Source: Ceraceosorus guamensis (Eukaryota; Basidiomycota; Exobasidiomycetes; Ceraceosorales; Ceraceosoraceae). Taken from it: a DNA stretch of 64,000 bases. Location of the stretch: contig NW_020290037.1 in the NCBI RefSeq assembly GCF_003144195.1, positions 62,373 through 126,372 of the forward strand, given 5' to 3'. Under the pieces are notes generated by a model, which worked only from the letters and a program-made list of their open reading frames with translations, searched no databases and was not told the DNA's origin. This document shows positions 23,844 through 34,368 of the stretch, piece after piece. The position numbers and the translations under genes are program-made. Numbering within the stretch: the stretch's first letter is position 1; each line of letters starts with the position of its first letter.

Positions 23844-25778
23844 TTAGAGAGCGACATCGACTGCGTCTCGAGGAAGAGTGTTGGATCTAGCAATCCGGCG
23901 CACGCGTCGCCACCTGGCCTGCCTTCGAAGCGTCTCTGGGATGATCCTCTTGTCTACCCACACAGGCGAGGCTTTCTTCGTCTTTGCCCTTGCTTTGCCG
24001 TTTGATCGGCCCGATGGGGAGCGAGAGGAGGATGACGAAGAAAGAGAAGCAGGAGGAGTGTAGAAAGCTTCTTCAGAGTCGTCGGACCATCTTCCCTCTG
24101 GCATCGCAATTGAGCTTTCAGAGTGAGACCTAGCCATCGCCGGCATGTCAGTAGCGGATGGCCTGAGAGAGGAAGGCCGCGGAGAGTACAGGGAAGATTG
24201 GAAGGTCAATGGGCTCGAAGGTCGTCTTGATGCTTGCTGCACTATTTCTGGTCTATTGAGACAAGAGAATATCGCGCCGCGTCGACTCAGAGCCTTCTTG
24301 TTTGGGCTGCCTGCTTCTAGCGAACCTTTCGTGCAGGCTGCTTTGGTCGACTCCTCGCTTCTGCCCAGTTGCCTCATTCTTCGAGCGCTATTGGAGACGC
24401 TCATGGGATCCGAAAGCATGCGCCAAGCTTTTGTGGAAACGTCTTGTAAGGTAACTGTACTGGCTAGGGGTGGGGCACGGCGCTTCAGAAAGTAATGCTG
24501 CGCAATGACCGTGGCCGGGACAGCTCCCTTGCAGTCACCGCACGAATGGGCGGCGCATCCACGCGGCTGAGTGTGGTCTAGCGAGACTTCCCGTTTGATG
24601 ACATGTTTCACTGGATCCTCTTTGAATAGCTCCCCCAAAGTCTTTGATGGACGGCCGGCTGGAGAGAGAGGGGATGTTGACCAGCGATTCGAGTGGGACG
24701 ATGGTGCGACCTTCCCTTCTTCAGGCAGCTCGCGCATAATACTCGAAATGTCGTAGGGGTCTGTCGTTGACGGGCGGTGTGGCGATGGTGCAGATGCGAT
24801 GCTTTTGCGAGGACTCAGCCCTCGAAAGCTGCCATCTGTCTCTGGCACCGGCCTGGCACCATTGGACTTGAGCCATCCTCCGACTTTGCGAGCACCTTTG
24901 CTTGCCGTCGACCGCATCCCTCTTCCGAATCTGGAAAGGGGTTTCCAGACTCGAAGTATGGGGTCCTTCGTTGCCATGTTTGGCTTTGGCTTTCTCAATG
25001 CATTCCTGGCTAGCTGGGCCAAAGTCCTTCGACTGAGTGCGCTGATCGGCTCAGTTGGGTCCGGACCGGGCGGGAGAGAGCCGGTAGGCTTCGCACTAGC
25101 GGGAGCACTCCGCACAGCACACGTCTTGGCCGTACCGCATGCAGATCGTTTGCGCAAGGGCGCTGCCTCAAACATCTCGGGCAGATCCTCCGCGAGCTTT
25201 GCCAGACTTGGCCTTTCGCCGTCATTGTCATCGCCTGACCTTATCGTGCCGTGATGGTGGCGCGGCTGTTGGTGGCGCGCGCGCGCCGCCTCGTACATCC
25301 CAGCAAGTCGACGATTCTCGCGCTCGAACCTCAGGCGGGCTTCGGCTTCGACGCGCTCAAAGTGGGCCTCGTCGTAAACCTTGCTGCTCGCCTTCGATGT
25401 CCCGCGGTCGAATCCTGAGCAGCAGAAAGGCAGTGCGCGCGTGGCTAAGCTATAACCGTCTGTAATGCCTCTGCGTATTGAGCCCAAAGACGGATTGGAG
25501 TTTATACGATATCTTGCACGGAGCTTCAACACGTTCGCGATGGAGCATCGCAGACGAGGTCGCACGCTCGAAAGCGTGCTATCTGTGCAAGAGTCGGACG
25601 TACCAGAAGGGCCGTCATTGCTCTGAAGTATGACGAGGGAGCCGACGAGAAGGAGCGCTCCTATTAAGAGCAGCAATGCTTGGGGAACGTGTGAGGCGAG
25701 TGTAGTTCTCTTTGCTCTTGAGCACTTTTCTGATTGCAGCCCCTTCCCTTGCGGCACGTCCTCGTAGTCTGTGACCAT
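23844..25778 (-). CDS. single-pass membrane protein, unknown
   Basis: Unrecognised protein of 644 residues from the ATG at 25778 on one exon; the frame extends to an ATG at 25931 (695 residues). A 30-residue basic/polar start precedes one strong hydrophobic segment at about 31-52 (VPQALLLLIGALLLVGSLVILQ), which suggests a signal anchor. The rest is hydrophilic, with a helical charged stretch (ERVEAEARLRFERENRRLAGMYEAARA) at about 150, repeated Ser/Arg/Pro-rich basic segments and scattered Cys pairs. A Ser-rich patch (SLSSSSSSRSPSGRS) and a very basic C-terminus (RRQARWRRVRRIARS) close the protein. No catalytic motif is seen. It may contain unrecognised introns. It neighbours the secreted pair and converges on member B. 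Confidence 0.65.
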   Translation of the reverse strand: MVTDYEDVPQGKGLQSEKCSRAKRTTLASHVPQALLLLIGALLLVGSLVILQSNDGPSGTSDSCTDSTLSSVRPRLRCSIANVLKLRARYRINSNPSLGSIRRGITDGYSLATRALPFCCSGFDRGTSKASSKVYDEAHFERVEAEARLRFERENRRLAGMYEAARARHQQPRHHHGTIRSGDDNDGERPSLAKLAEDLPEMFEAAPLRKRSACGTAKTCAVRSAPASAKPTGSLPPGPDPTEPISALSRRTLAQLARNALRKPKPNMATKDPILRVWKPLSRFGRGMRSTASKGARKVGGWLKSNGARPVPETDGSFRGLSPRKSIASAPSPHRPSTTDPYDISSIMRELPEEGKVAPSSHSNRWSTSPLSPAGRPSKTLGELFKEDPVKHVIKREVSLDHTQPRGCAAHSCGDCKGAVPATVIAQHYFLKRRAPPLASTVTLQDVSTKAWRMLSDPMSVSNSARRMRQLGRSEESTKAACTKGSLEAGSPNKKALSRRGAIFSCLNRPEIVQQASRRPSSPLTFQSSLYSPRPSSLRPSATDMPAMARSHSESSIAMPEGRWSDDSEEAFYTPPASLSSSSSSRSPSGRSNGKARAKTKKASPVWVDKRIIPETLRRQARWRRVRRIARSNTLPRDAVDVAL

Positions 25779-26334
25779 ATTGCGGCACAGCTTAAAGCAG
25801 CAATGGAAATTTGGCAGAAACAAGGTGTCAAAGTATGAGCGGAAGCGATTCCGCCCACGAAGCAGCTGCTGCTTGAGGTCGAGACCAGCTCGGAGGGCAG
25901 CTTGAGCGTTGAGCTTAGCGCAGCGCAGCAAAACATTGAGAGTCGGTATGCCCTCTTCGAAGGTGCTGAGCAGCTCTTGTATGCTGTCTTATACAAAATT
26001 TCGCATCTGACTTTCGTGATGGCCAGGCTCCGGCGTCGAGTATTGAGCAACGTTGAGCCGTTGTGCGGTTCGAGCGGCGTAGCATTGCGTTCATTCCGTC
26101 GGTCAGATTTAAAGTTTGATTAATGCAGGAACGCCCTGTGGGGCGGCGATGAAGGCGGCGCAAATGCAGGGACTCGGCTCCTCTTGTCGCACGACGCCCG
26201 CACAGGACTGACACCTCAGATTCGGAATCTGGAGCGCTGCGTGGCGGACCGTGCCGTCGGATAAGCAGCGATCCTTTGACACTTGTCAAAGAGCGGTGCC
26301 ATAGAGGGTTGCCAAGGCAGGATGACTTGCCAGC
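25779..26334. other. intergenic spacer
   Basis: About 555 bases upstream of the membrane protein gene; no gene is supported. It includes the alternative upstream start at 25931. Confidence 0.5.
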
Positions 26335-27007
26335 TCAGTCATCAGCATCAGGTGGAATGTCTGCCTCTGCGACGTGAACACCGCGAAGGCGGTAAAGTCT
26401 TGCCACTTCTTCCGAATCTGGGTCTTGCTTGCATAACTGGTGGTTCACCAGCTCGTGGTGCGGCTGAGCTTCTTGTTGTTGTGGTGGCTGAAAGCTGAAA
26501 ACGCCCACCGGTCGAAGGAGCAACCTGCAAGGATGGACACTTCTGGGAGGCATGGCGATGCCAGCGCTGACAGCAACGCCGGAAATTCCAACAGCCGTCT
26601 GAGTTGGGGCCCAGACTTCATCACTTCCTAGCAGAGGCCAGCTTCCATCACCGTGCCATTTGGCTTTGAGCGACCGCACCTGGAGGTGGTGACGATGATA
26701 TCAATGACCAATGAATTCGAAAGAGTAGGGCACGCTTGCGTGTCTGCGCAGGGCTGATTTTGCCGCCACCGAGTGGCAATCAGCAGGCTCGACTCACCGC
26801 AGTGGCCAGCGGTATGCCGCGTGGGTGGAGCGGGCACAATTTGCCACTGTCGAGTGCTCTTGCAAGAGGCTGGAAGGCAGGCCAGTTGGTGGCTAACTCC
26901 TCTGCCGCAGGCTGCGCAGCTATCAGCTGATCGATCGCAGCAAGTGCCAACTTCAACTTTGCTCCTCGCTCGACATTTTCACCCTTCGGCGTAGTCTCTT
27001 TCGTCAT
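26335..27007 (-). CDS. hypothetical protein, two exons
   Basis: Unrecognised protein of 184 residues: exon 1 27007-26798, exon 2 26679-26335. Support comes from a consensus GTGAGT donor and a CAG acceptor with a pyrimidine tract that join in phase 0, and from a TATA box about 145 bases upstream of the start. Exon 1 is helical (KLKLALAAIDQLIAAQPAAEEL). Exon 2 holds KAKWHGDGSW and GISGVAVSAGIAMPP, then a Gln/His-rich and acidic end. No signal peptide or known domain is seen. Alternative starts or further exons are possible. Confidence 0.5.
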
Positions 27008-27716
27008 CTTGATTCGGCAAGACAATGTGCCGCTTTCGCAGCGAGGTGGCTCATTTGACCCTATCCGCTACGGCTGCTGTCTAAGTCGAAAGGCGCACGG
27101 ACACCGTGCGCTAAGCCGCCCTTGACTTCGTCAGCCTATACCCATTTACGCATATATATGGTGAAAATGGTGGAGGTACGTGCTTGAGCATCCATCGTGT
27201 CGGAAGTATAATATAGATGGTGGCTACGCCCCCACCGTTGCCTCGCTTTTTACGATGATGCAAATTCTCGACTCAAGATTCAACTTGTCTGGAATCGTGA
27301 ATCTATCGCGGCCTTGCAAGTCACGTGGAGTGCCCCCGCGCGCTAATAATCAAGAATCACGAATCACGAGCGCGGGGGAACGCGGCAGCAGGCTTCGGCA
27401 CCGCGGCAAGAAGCCTTGAGCTCCTAAAACTGCCCCGGGCAAATTCACCGCAGACTGCTGGATGGGAGCATGCATGGATGCCCCAACTCTTGACTCAAGC
27501 TCTGCTCTCTCTCTCTCTCTCCCCTCATCCACAAGCTCGCACAAACTCCATATTCGTGATTGTGATGCACACGGCAAAGTGAAACCTAGCAAGCATCCCA
27601 GTAAGTCAAGGTCACGAATCTCGGTGCGTTCACAAAATCTGGCGCTCGCGCCTCTCACGAACGGTGCGTTACCTCCCCAGAAACCGAATAGCGCCTTTTC
27701 ACGCAAGTGCCTCAAG
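27008..27716. other. divergent promoter region with repeats
   Basis: About 710 bases between divergent genes. It contains the TATA box for the gene to its left, an AATCA(A/C)GAATCACGA cluster at about 27345-27370 and a CT-rich stretch before the first PMP3 gene. Confidence 0.5.
27153..27159 (-). promoter_or_regulatory. TATA box, gene 26335-27007
   Basis: TATATAT on the minus strand about 145 bases before the start codon. Confidence 0.45.
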
Positions 27717-27991
27717 ATGGCACAGCCTTCGTCAACCACGGATGTGCTCCTGTACTTTCTGGCACTCTTCGTGGTACGTCATTGTGACCATGCATCGATG
27801 TCCAGATCACGCGGGCCTGACATTATGTACCAATGTCTCTACGATGCTCATCCTCACAGCCTCCCGTACCTGTCGCCATCAAGCGCGGATGTGGTGCTGA
27901 CCTGATCATCAACATCCTCCTTTGGGTTCTCGGCTGGATCCCGGGCGTCATCCACGCCTGGTGGCTCATCAGCAAGTATCCAGAGTACTGA
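27717..27991 (+). CDS. PMP3: Pmp3 plasma-membrane proteolipid, copy 1
   Basis: Small two-helix membrane proteolipid of the Pmp3/UPF0057 family, which in yeast helps to keep membrane potential and salt tolerance at the plasma membrane. Two exons, 27717-27773 and 27860-27991; 62 residues, slightly longer than yeast Pmp3 (55). Family motifs: DVLLYFLALFVPPVPVAIKRGC spans the first helix and turn, and ADLIINILLWVLGWIPGVIHAWWLI forms the second helix. The single intron has a GTACGT donor and falls just before the PPVPVA turn. A second family member with three introns follows 1.9 kb downstream on the same strand. Confidence 0.93.
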
Positions 27992-29928
27992 ACAGATTCT
28001 CAAGACCAAGCGGGAGCAGATTCGAAGCAGCCTATCTTCAAATCTCTGCCAGCTCCATTGTGGACGACTCCTCACATTGAGACACCTAACGCACCGCACG
28101 ATACCCTTCATGACCCCATTGTCTCCTAGATTTTCACGATGCCTCTCAAGCCGAGCGAAGGTCAAGCTCCCAGACACACCTCATTGAGGTGTTGACCGTT
28201 CAGTGCAATACGACTGCGCGAAATGTCGATGTTCAGGGGTGATGAGCGAGCATGCATTCGGGGCGAGTCACCAGATCTGGCCTGAGAAGCGAGCAACTCT
28301 TCTGTCTTTGAATCGAGCATCTCGCCTGGAGCAAGAAAGACATTCGAGATGGGCTTCGCTGCTTTTTACGCCAAAAAAAAAAAAGGGCGCTGACGTCAAA
28401 TGTACGTGCCGGCAGTGAGGCAAAGTGTCCTTGTGTGGATCATGCTACAAGTCATGCCTCGCATTGAAGCGATCGCGGATGGGCTGAGCCATCTTGGTTT
28501 AGTCGGATCGGATGTAGGGACATCCCCGTACCCCGCCGAGCGGCTCGTCGTCCCAGTGGCAGACTCGAGGCACGCAAGAGAGCTGTCCTGCGAGGTAATT
28601 TACAGCAGGATGGTCGACCAAGCCTAAGGGAAAAGAGGGCTGGCAATAAAGGCCGTGGGATCATGCATCATACCCGCTCGTCCTAGCGCATGCTGAAACG
28701 GGCGGGACACAAGGGCATCGAACCAAGCGTGCGACTTTTGAAGCCACATAACGAAGTTGCGACTTGTCCCAAATCGAGCCTCGCTCAACGTCCCTGCAGG
28801 ACAATGTTTCCCAAGCTCAAGTGAACCGATCGCTGCATCGACTTTGCCTGACGTGCCGGCGTCGTTCTCGAATGATCATGCAGTGGCAGCATCGTCAACA
28901 TGGTCCTGCACGAGGTGGTCCGAGTCAAGAAGCGTAAAGACGAATCGGATCATTTGTGTCTCAAGTTGATAAGAAAGAGTCCACAAGTCGTGATTTCTGA
29001 GTGGATGTAGGCCGAAGCGCCTGATTCGCGCATCGAAGATTCATCAATTTGATTCAAGATTGTGATTCGCGATTGCTCGACTGCATGACCATCACGTGAT
29101 GCCTTCGTCACCCAAAAAAGGCCCACCTCACAGGACGGAGCATCGGATGGCCGATCGGAGCGTCCATTTTACTCACGACTCACGATACGCAACTCTATCG
29201 CAGATTCGTGATGGTGACAGTCTGAGTGTACCTTGACTGCTTATCGAGTCCACCAGACGATCAGATGGAGGTGAGGGCGAGGCTGTGTGACAGACCTCGT
29301 GGGGCTCATCATCACCCTCGCGGTCGCTGTGCAGCTTGTTGGAGCGTCTTTAGCGTGGGCGCAGGTACGACGTATCGGTCAGAGTATAGGTCCTCCTACT
29401 GTATAGCAGCAGCGCAGGATATGGCCATCAGAGCAGTATTGTGGCGCTGCTGCTGACGACGGGGACTACCAAATGCGCCGCGTGGTCTTTTCATCGGCTC
29501 CTGCATGATTAAACGCGGCGTGGTGCTTATTGTGCTGCACCTTGAAGCCTCCCCACGACACACCAGCAGGGAGCAGGCGGCATGCAGCAGCAGCTGGGCG
29601 TCACAGCAGCAAGCAGCTGGCACACGTTGAGTCATGTATCAAGGCTTCACATTCACGATTCATGCGTTCACATGGACCATCGGGAGCGCAACTCCGAGGG
29701 CTCAATCACGATCGACTGCTCACGACTTTGATACGAACACAATCAGAATTGGGCAGCGAAGTACCCTACCTCCCCGCGACAAGGTTCTTTGCTGACCGCG
29801 TGTATAAGAAGGCACCACTTCGATGCTCATTCTGTGACCCACTCTCCACCCACAACGACCCCAAATCTCCAAAGCAGCCTTCATTCCTTTACAAATCAGC
29901 CAATTCAGCCACGCATATACGCAGCAAG
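27992..29928. other. intergenic region between PMP3 copies
   Basis: About 1.9 kb, no gene supported. It contains an A-rich run near 28373, a TCACGTGA palindrome at 29092-29099, and GATTC(A/G)-type words near 29030-29065. The TATA box for the second copy lies at 29803. Confidence 0.5.
29803..29810 (+). promoter_or_regulatory. TATA box of PMP3 copy 2
   Basis: TATAAGAA about 120 bases upstream of the start codon. Confidence 0.5.
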
Positions 29929-30434
29929 ATGGTTCACACTACCGACATCATCCTCTACGTCCTCGCCATCTTCTGGTGAGCAAGCTGCGCGTGTTCACAG
30001 CAGCGCCAACGTTGAGCCCCCTCGGGCCAAGCTGACCGCGCGAGTGCTTCCTTGACCTTGTCTTTGTCAGGCCACCCATTCCCGTAGCCATCAAGAAGGG
30101 ATGCCACACCGAAGTGATCATCAGTGTGATTCTCTGGCTTCTCTTCTGGATCCCAGGTGCGTCGCTCTGATTCGTCTTCTCACGTGCACGCGCGCGAGCG
30201 AGCGCTAATGCTCCGCCTTTGCATCTCTCTTTGCGCTTTTCGTAGGTGTCGTGTATGCAGCTTACATCATGTAAGTCACGGTGGGCCTGACATGGCCTGG
30301 CTTGGCTCCAAACCAGCTCTCGAAGCTCATGCACCTCTCTGTCCATACTCCCTTTCTTCAGTCACAGCAACCCTGAGGAAGAGTCATCGCGCAACAATAG
30401 GCGTGAGAAGAACAGGTACTCCAGCAGGTACTAG
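29929..30434 (+). CDS. Pmp3 plasma-membrane proteolipid, copy 2
   Basis: Second Pmp3/UPF0057 proteolipid. Four exons: 29929-29975, 30071-30156, 30246-30270 (25 bases), 30362-30434; 76 residues. Motifs: DIILYVLAIFWPPIPVAIKKGC, then EVIISVILWLLFWIPGVVYAAYII. It continues into a hydrophilic tail (SNPEEESSRNNRREKNRYSSRY) absent from copy 1, as in longer fungal Pmp3 proteins. The intron before the PPIPVA turn is at nearly the same place as the single intron of copy 1, consistent with common descent; the two extra introns are specific to this copy. Confidence 0.92.
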
Positions 30435-30904
30435 AAGAGTCCACCTCCTACCTCTTGGTGCGAACTGAGCGAATCGACTTAAGCTGCGTGAAAGTCTCGT
30501 AACATCAGCGCACGCAGAATCCTGAAGATACCCTTTCCTCTCGTACATGCTTGTCAGCCCCATTTGCTTAGTCTTTTCTCCAAATCAGAAAGCATGGTCC
30601 GAGGTCTCTAAAGAGAGGCTTGCATTGCGCGTCTAAGTGGTGCAAAACGAGCTAAGATACAGTTCGCAGAGCGATGACAGGAAGAAGAGACGGGGTATTG
30701 CAAGAGCTCTGAAGTAAAGAATGGGAAAGCCGATGACGTGGAGGTAAAAGGTGACAGCAAGTGCAAGTGCAAGTCCAGACCCAAAAGTTGGTGACGCGGG
30801 GAGAGAAGGATAGCTAGGAAACGACGCTCAGAATGGCTCGTCGCCTTTTTTGTCTTTCTTTTTGGAGGGAAGATGTGTAAAGGAAGGTTTGTTGAGGGCC
30901 CACT
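30435..30904. other. convergent intergenic spacer
   Basis: 470 bases between the PMP3 copy 2 and glucanase 3' ends; no gene is seen. Confidence 0.55.
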
Positions 30905-31887
30905 CTACCCGCTCTTGTAAAACTTGCCCAGGATGGACAGGGAGCCATCTGGCATGAAGTGGCGGTTGCGCTGGCTGCCGTAAGAGTCAGGTGCACTCGC
31001 AAAGGTGCCGAAGGGGCTGATTCGCTCGATGTAGGTTTGGTTCAGCATCCAGTTGGTAGCTGCGTAGTGGAAATTCCTAGCAGCGTCGATGGATGGTCCA
31101 CCGTCGTTGGTGTTGAGACCACTGAAGAAGAGATCAAAAAGCATGAATTCAACACTCTAATCTTTCATTTCTGCGGCAATTGGCGCACGAGACGACTCAC
31201 TATTCGGTGACCCAGATGGGCTTGTTGTACTTGCGCGCCTTTTGCACGTAAGCTTGCAGATTCGCAAGAGGGTTCTTTTGCGCGGAGCCGTACCAGTGGA
31301 TGGCGATAAAGTCGACATCACCGCCTTGCTGCTTGAGCGCGGCAAAAAATTTGTCAAGCCAATTGAAGTCCCACACGATCTGGGGGCTGGATACCCGAAT
31401 TCCGGTCTTCTTAAACGGTGCCAATTCCTTCATCCACAATGTGGCAGCAGCGGTAGCATCTGGCAGATTAGATTGACCAGAGACGTCGGGCTCGTTGAAT
31501 GCGAGGATGGCTTGAGGTTTTGTTGCCCTCAAACTGATCTCCTTCTTGCGCAAGTTCCACTTGTCAGTCTTCGAGGGGCCCCAAAAGCACGGTACCCATT
31601 CGATGTTGGGAACTTCGGTGAGCGGTCCGTCCTGCGAGGCAAAGCACGCAAATGAAAGTGAATAGGGTGCTACTGGTTGTGATAACGTATGCATGCTCTT
31701 CGCTCACCTCCCAGTGCCAGACCCAGTCAAGTCGAGATCTGTCTCCCAAGCTGGTGCCAAAGATGCGTGGAGACCAGCGGCTATCTGCAGCCCATGCCAA
31801 TCCTAGCCTAGCAGCTTGGGCGGTGGGTGCGAGGGATGAAGCAGCTGCAGCCGCAGCGAAGGCGAAAGAGAGATTGAGCAATTTCAT
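30905..31887 (-). CDS. secreted GH128-like beta-glucanase
   Basis: Secreted glycoside hydrolase of the fungal Asl1/GH128 type, expected to cut beta-1,3-glucan in the cell wall. Three exons: 31887-31708, 31631-31201, 31121-30905; 275 residues, the usual size for the family. A signal peptide runs from MKLLNLSFAFAAAAAASS to the TAQA site near residue 25. Family motifs: RLGLAWAAD, a VPCFWG segment, the acid/base Glu107 in ILAFNEPD, DFIAIHWYG, and the nucleophile Glu203 in IWVTEYG, restored across the second intron. The C-terminal NWMLNQTYIERISPFGTF is the family's last strand region. A TATA box lies upstream at 32071. No GPI signal is seen. Confidence 0.9.
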
Positions 31888-34368
31888 TGCGGAGAAGCGT
31901 GGCTGCTAGCAGAGAAGTGCGAGATTGACGGCGGTGATCCGCGGTGAGCTGCGGTCTGATTAGATGTTAGGTTGTGCTCGCGTGAGAGTGGCTTAGCCGT
32001 GGATGTTGAGCTTGCAATAATGGGTTGTGCGGGTCGACGGTACTCCGAGATGGACATGTCTCAGACGCTCTTTATACTTTTCACATACGGTCCGAGGGAC
32101 GAGCTGCGTCCATCGCGGAAAGCTGCTGGAACACCAACGGTCTGTGTGTGCCGTGTCTGCCATGGCGTGCCTTCCGCGACATAGCATTCACTCGCTGCGA
32201 TGCCAGTCGTGAGTTGCGTTGCGCGTCATTCGAGAGGCCTTGCTTGCTCCATGAGGCAGGCAAAGCCAGCCAAGCATCTTGGCTTCCGACACGCCGCCCC
32301 CTCTGTTCAGTGTCGAGGCCTGCTGGAAGGCGGCAAGGTGGACGGAACGGGGAAGTGAACTGACCGAGCAGTCCGAGCGGAGCTTCATCATGAACGGGAA
32401 GCTGAGTTCCGAATGGCAGACCTCGGGATGGCTGGCTTCCTGCAGCCGAGGCTCAAAAGGGGTGTCCTCGATGAGATTGAGAGCGCTGTAATGCCCCACG
32501 ATCCGCGATTGTTCTCATTTCTCAGATCTTCGGGACCGATTTTGCTGTTGGAGAAGCACATCATCAGAGTTCAATCCGAATCTTGAGTGTAGGCAGGAAA
32601 TGAAACATGGTTTCGAGCTCCGCGCGCTCAGCAAAAGAAGCGCGCCATGCAAGACAGCGGCTACACGCGCGGTACTCACGACTCTGCCTGGAACGGGAAG
32701 GATACGCGCGTCAAGCCACAATCTGCTAAAAACGCGGGAAGCTCGACTTTGCAGCATCAAAAACGTGCGTCGCGTTGCGTTTTTCTAGCCTTTTGAGGTG
32801 TGAGGGACGGGTCCTGAATTGGCGGAGTCTCAAACATCAACCACGCATCTACCCGTGGACCTGTCTGTGCCTGTGCCTGATCGCCAATAAAGGGGCAAGG
32901 GGCGATCGAGACTGATTCAGAACTCAAGACTGCTGATGTGCGCGTCTGTCCTTGTTCGCACTACTTCTAACCATCACGACGACGTCGAGTATTGCCGCCT
33001 CCTCTCAAATCACGCCAGAACGTGGCGTCGCTCGAAGAATCGTGATCATTGAGTGATTGCGATTGACGGGATCGCTGTGCTGCATTGATTGCATTGGACA
33101 AGATTGCATATGTCGAAATATGCAGGGTGTGCGCCACATCAGCATCCGCAAAACATCTTTCGACATGAACACGTTCCAGTACCATGCGTGCTCCACATCT
33201 ACCACTACTCTCACTCGAACAATGAAAATCTTTGCCAGCGTGTATGTCTGCGAGGACCCGCGCTTTTGAGTGTTGGGCGCGAAGGGCCGACGCTCAAATA
33301 GGAAAGATGCTCAACACCATACCGCGCCTTTCCGTGCCGAGCTGATGACGTTGTTCCTGAATGTGTGTACCATAGACCGACCTGCCCAATGGGGACTTGA
33401 ACCTCTTGGCCTTGCGGAGGGCAGCAGGAGCCTCGCGAGGGCATCGGAGAAAGGCACAATTGAAGAAATTTGCGACTGGGCGGAGTGTAGAGTGCAGCCA
33501 GGAGAGGAAAGATCTTCGATTGGGAGGAGATCGAAACGTGCCGAAGCCGATGCCGGGCATGCCCATTAATTCCTGCCTGCTGTGCCACTTTTACGTACTG
33601 CTACCGGATATACCGTCCCCTTTGCGAGCTTCGTCCCCAAGCGGCGAGAGGCACGTGTGTGCGAACCGCGCACACACCGGCTCGGCGACCTCGTAAACGG
33701 ATCTTTCCGGAGACTCGTTCAAATTGTGCAGCCTGCTGCCTTCTGGCTTCATGTTGACCCTAGATATAGCGCACGCAAGCGAATGACAAGCTGTCCGCAC
33801 CACTGAAGAGGAATGAGACGAACCACGTGCCTGATTTGTGCGCTGCTCATTCTTGATGATGGCATGCAGAGACCAGCCAGCTCAGGGCTCAAAGAGCGGG
33901 ACGCGCGGGACCGGTCAATCGGGAACGAGCTGGGAATACTAGCGTTGATCTGCAGGAACATCCCTTCCCGCAACGCCGTACATAGAGCAAATCAACGCTC
34001 TGGAACATGGAAACTATGGATTCCAGGAAGATCGATTGTCGGATGAATGTTGTGATTCAGCATGCTTCCCGTGCTTGTGCTCACCTAGTGCAGCTTTGCG
34101 AAAGGGATGGTGCAAGTAGGCACAGGCTTCTCATGGTAAGACGGTTCTTTCGCAGCCAGTCGCATGTGGAAAGGATCGCGTGGAGAACCTTTTCAAACGT
34201 CCACGGACAAACGCTTGGTTGCCTCAACGAGGGTCGACGAAGCAAAGCAGATTTGCGACGAGAGGTATCACTCAACTCGAGCGATCCGCGCGTGATCGAA
34301 GTGGATAGATACAGGCCGCGGCATCCGTGTGACCGTATCATGGACCAGTGCGTAGTCTGCGACATCCA
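31888..34368. other. gene-poor region, 2.5 kb
   Basis: No gene could be supported. The promoter of the glucanase occupies the left part. Short frames at 33294-33566 (minus) and 33813-34046 (plus) lack supporting features. A few CACGA/GATTC-type words occur near 32930-33060. Confidence 0.5.
32071..32076 (-). promoter_or_regulatory. TATA box of the glucanase gene
   Basis: TATAAA on the minus strand about 185 bases upstream of the start codon. Confidence 0.5.

Noticed and set aside
28690-28770. tRNA-like B box (GGTTCGATGCC) on the minus strand with a partly pairing acceptor stem
   Set aside because: The T stem does not pair and no A box is present.
33294-33566. Small minus-strand frame starting MGMPGIGFGTF
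   Set aside because: It recalls an aldo-keto reductase start, but nothing downstream continues the family and no splice sites support it.
33813-34046. Short plus-strand frame with a signal-peptide-like start
   Set aside because: The hydrophobic run is short and interrupted by Asp; there is no promoter, intron or homology evidence.
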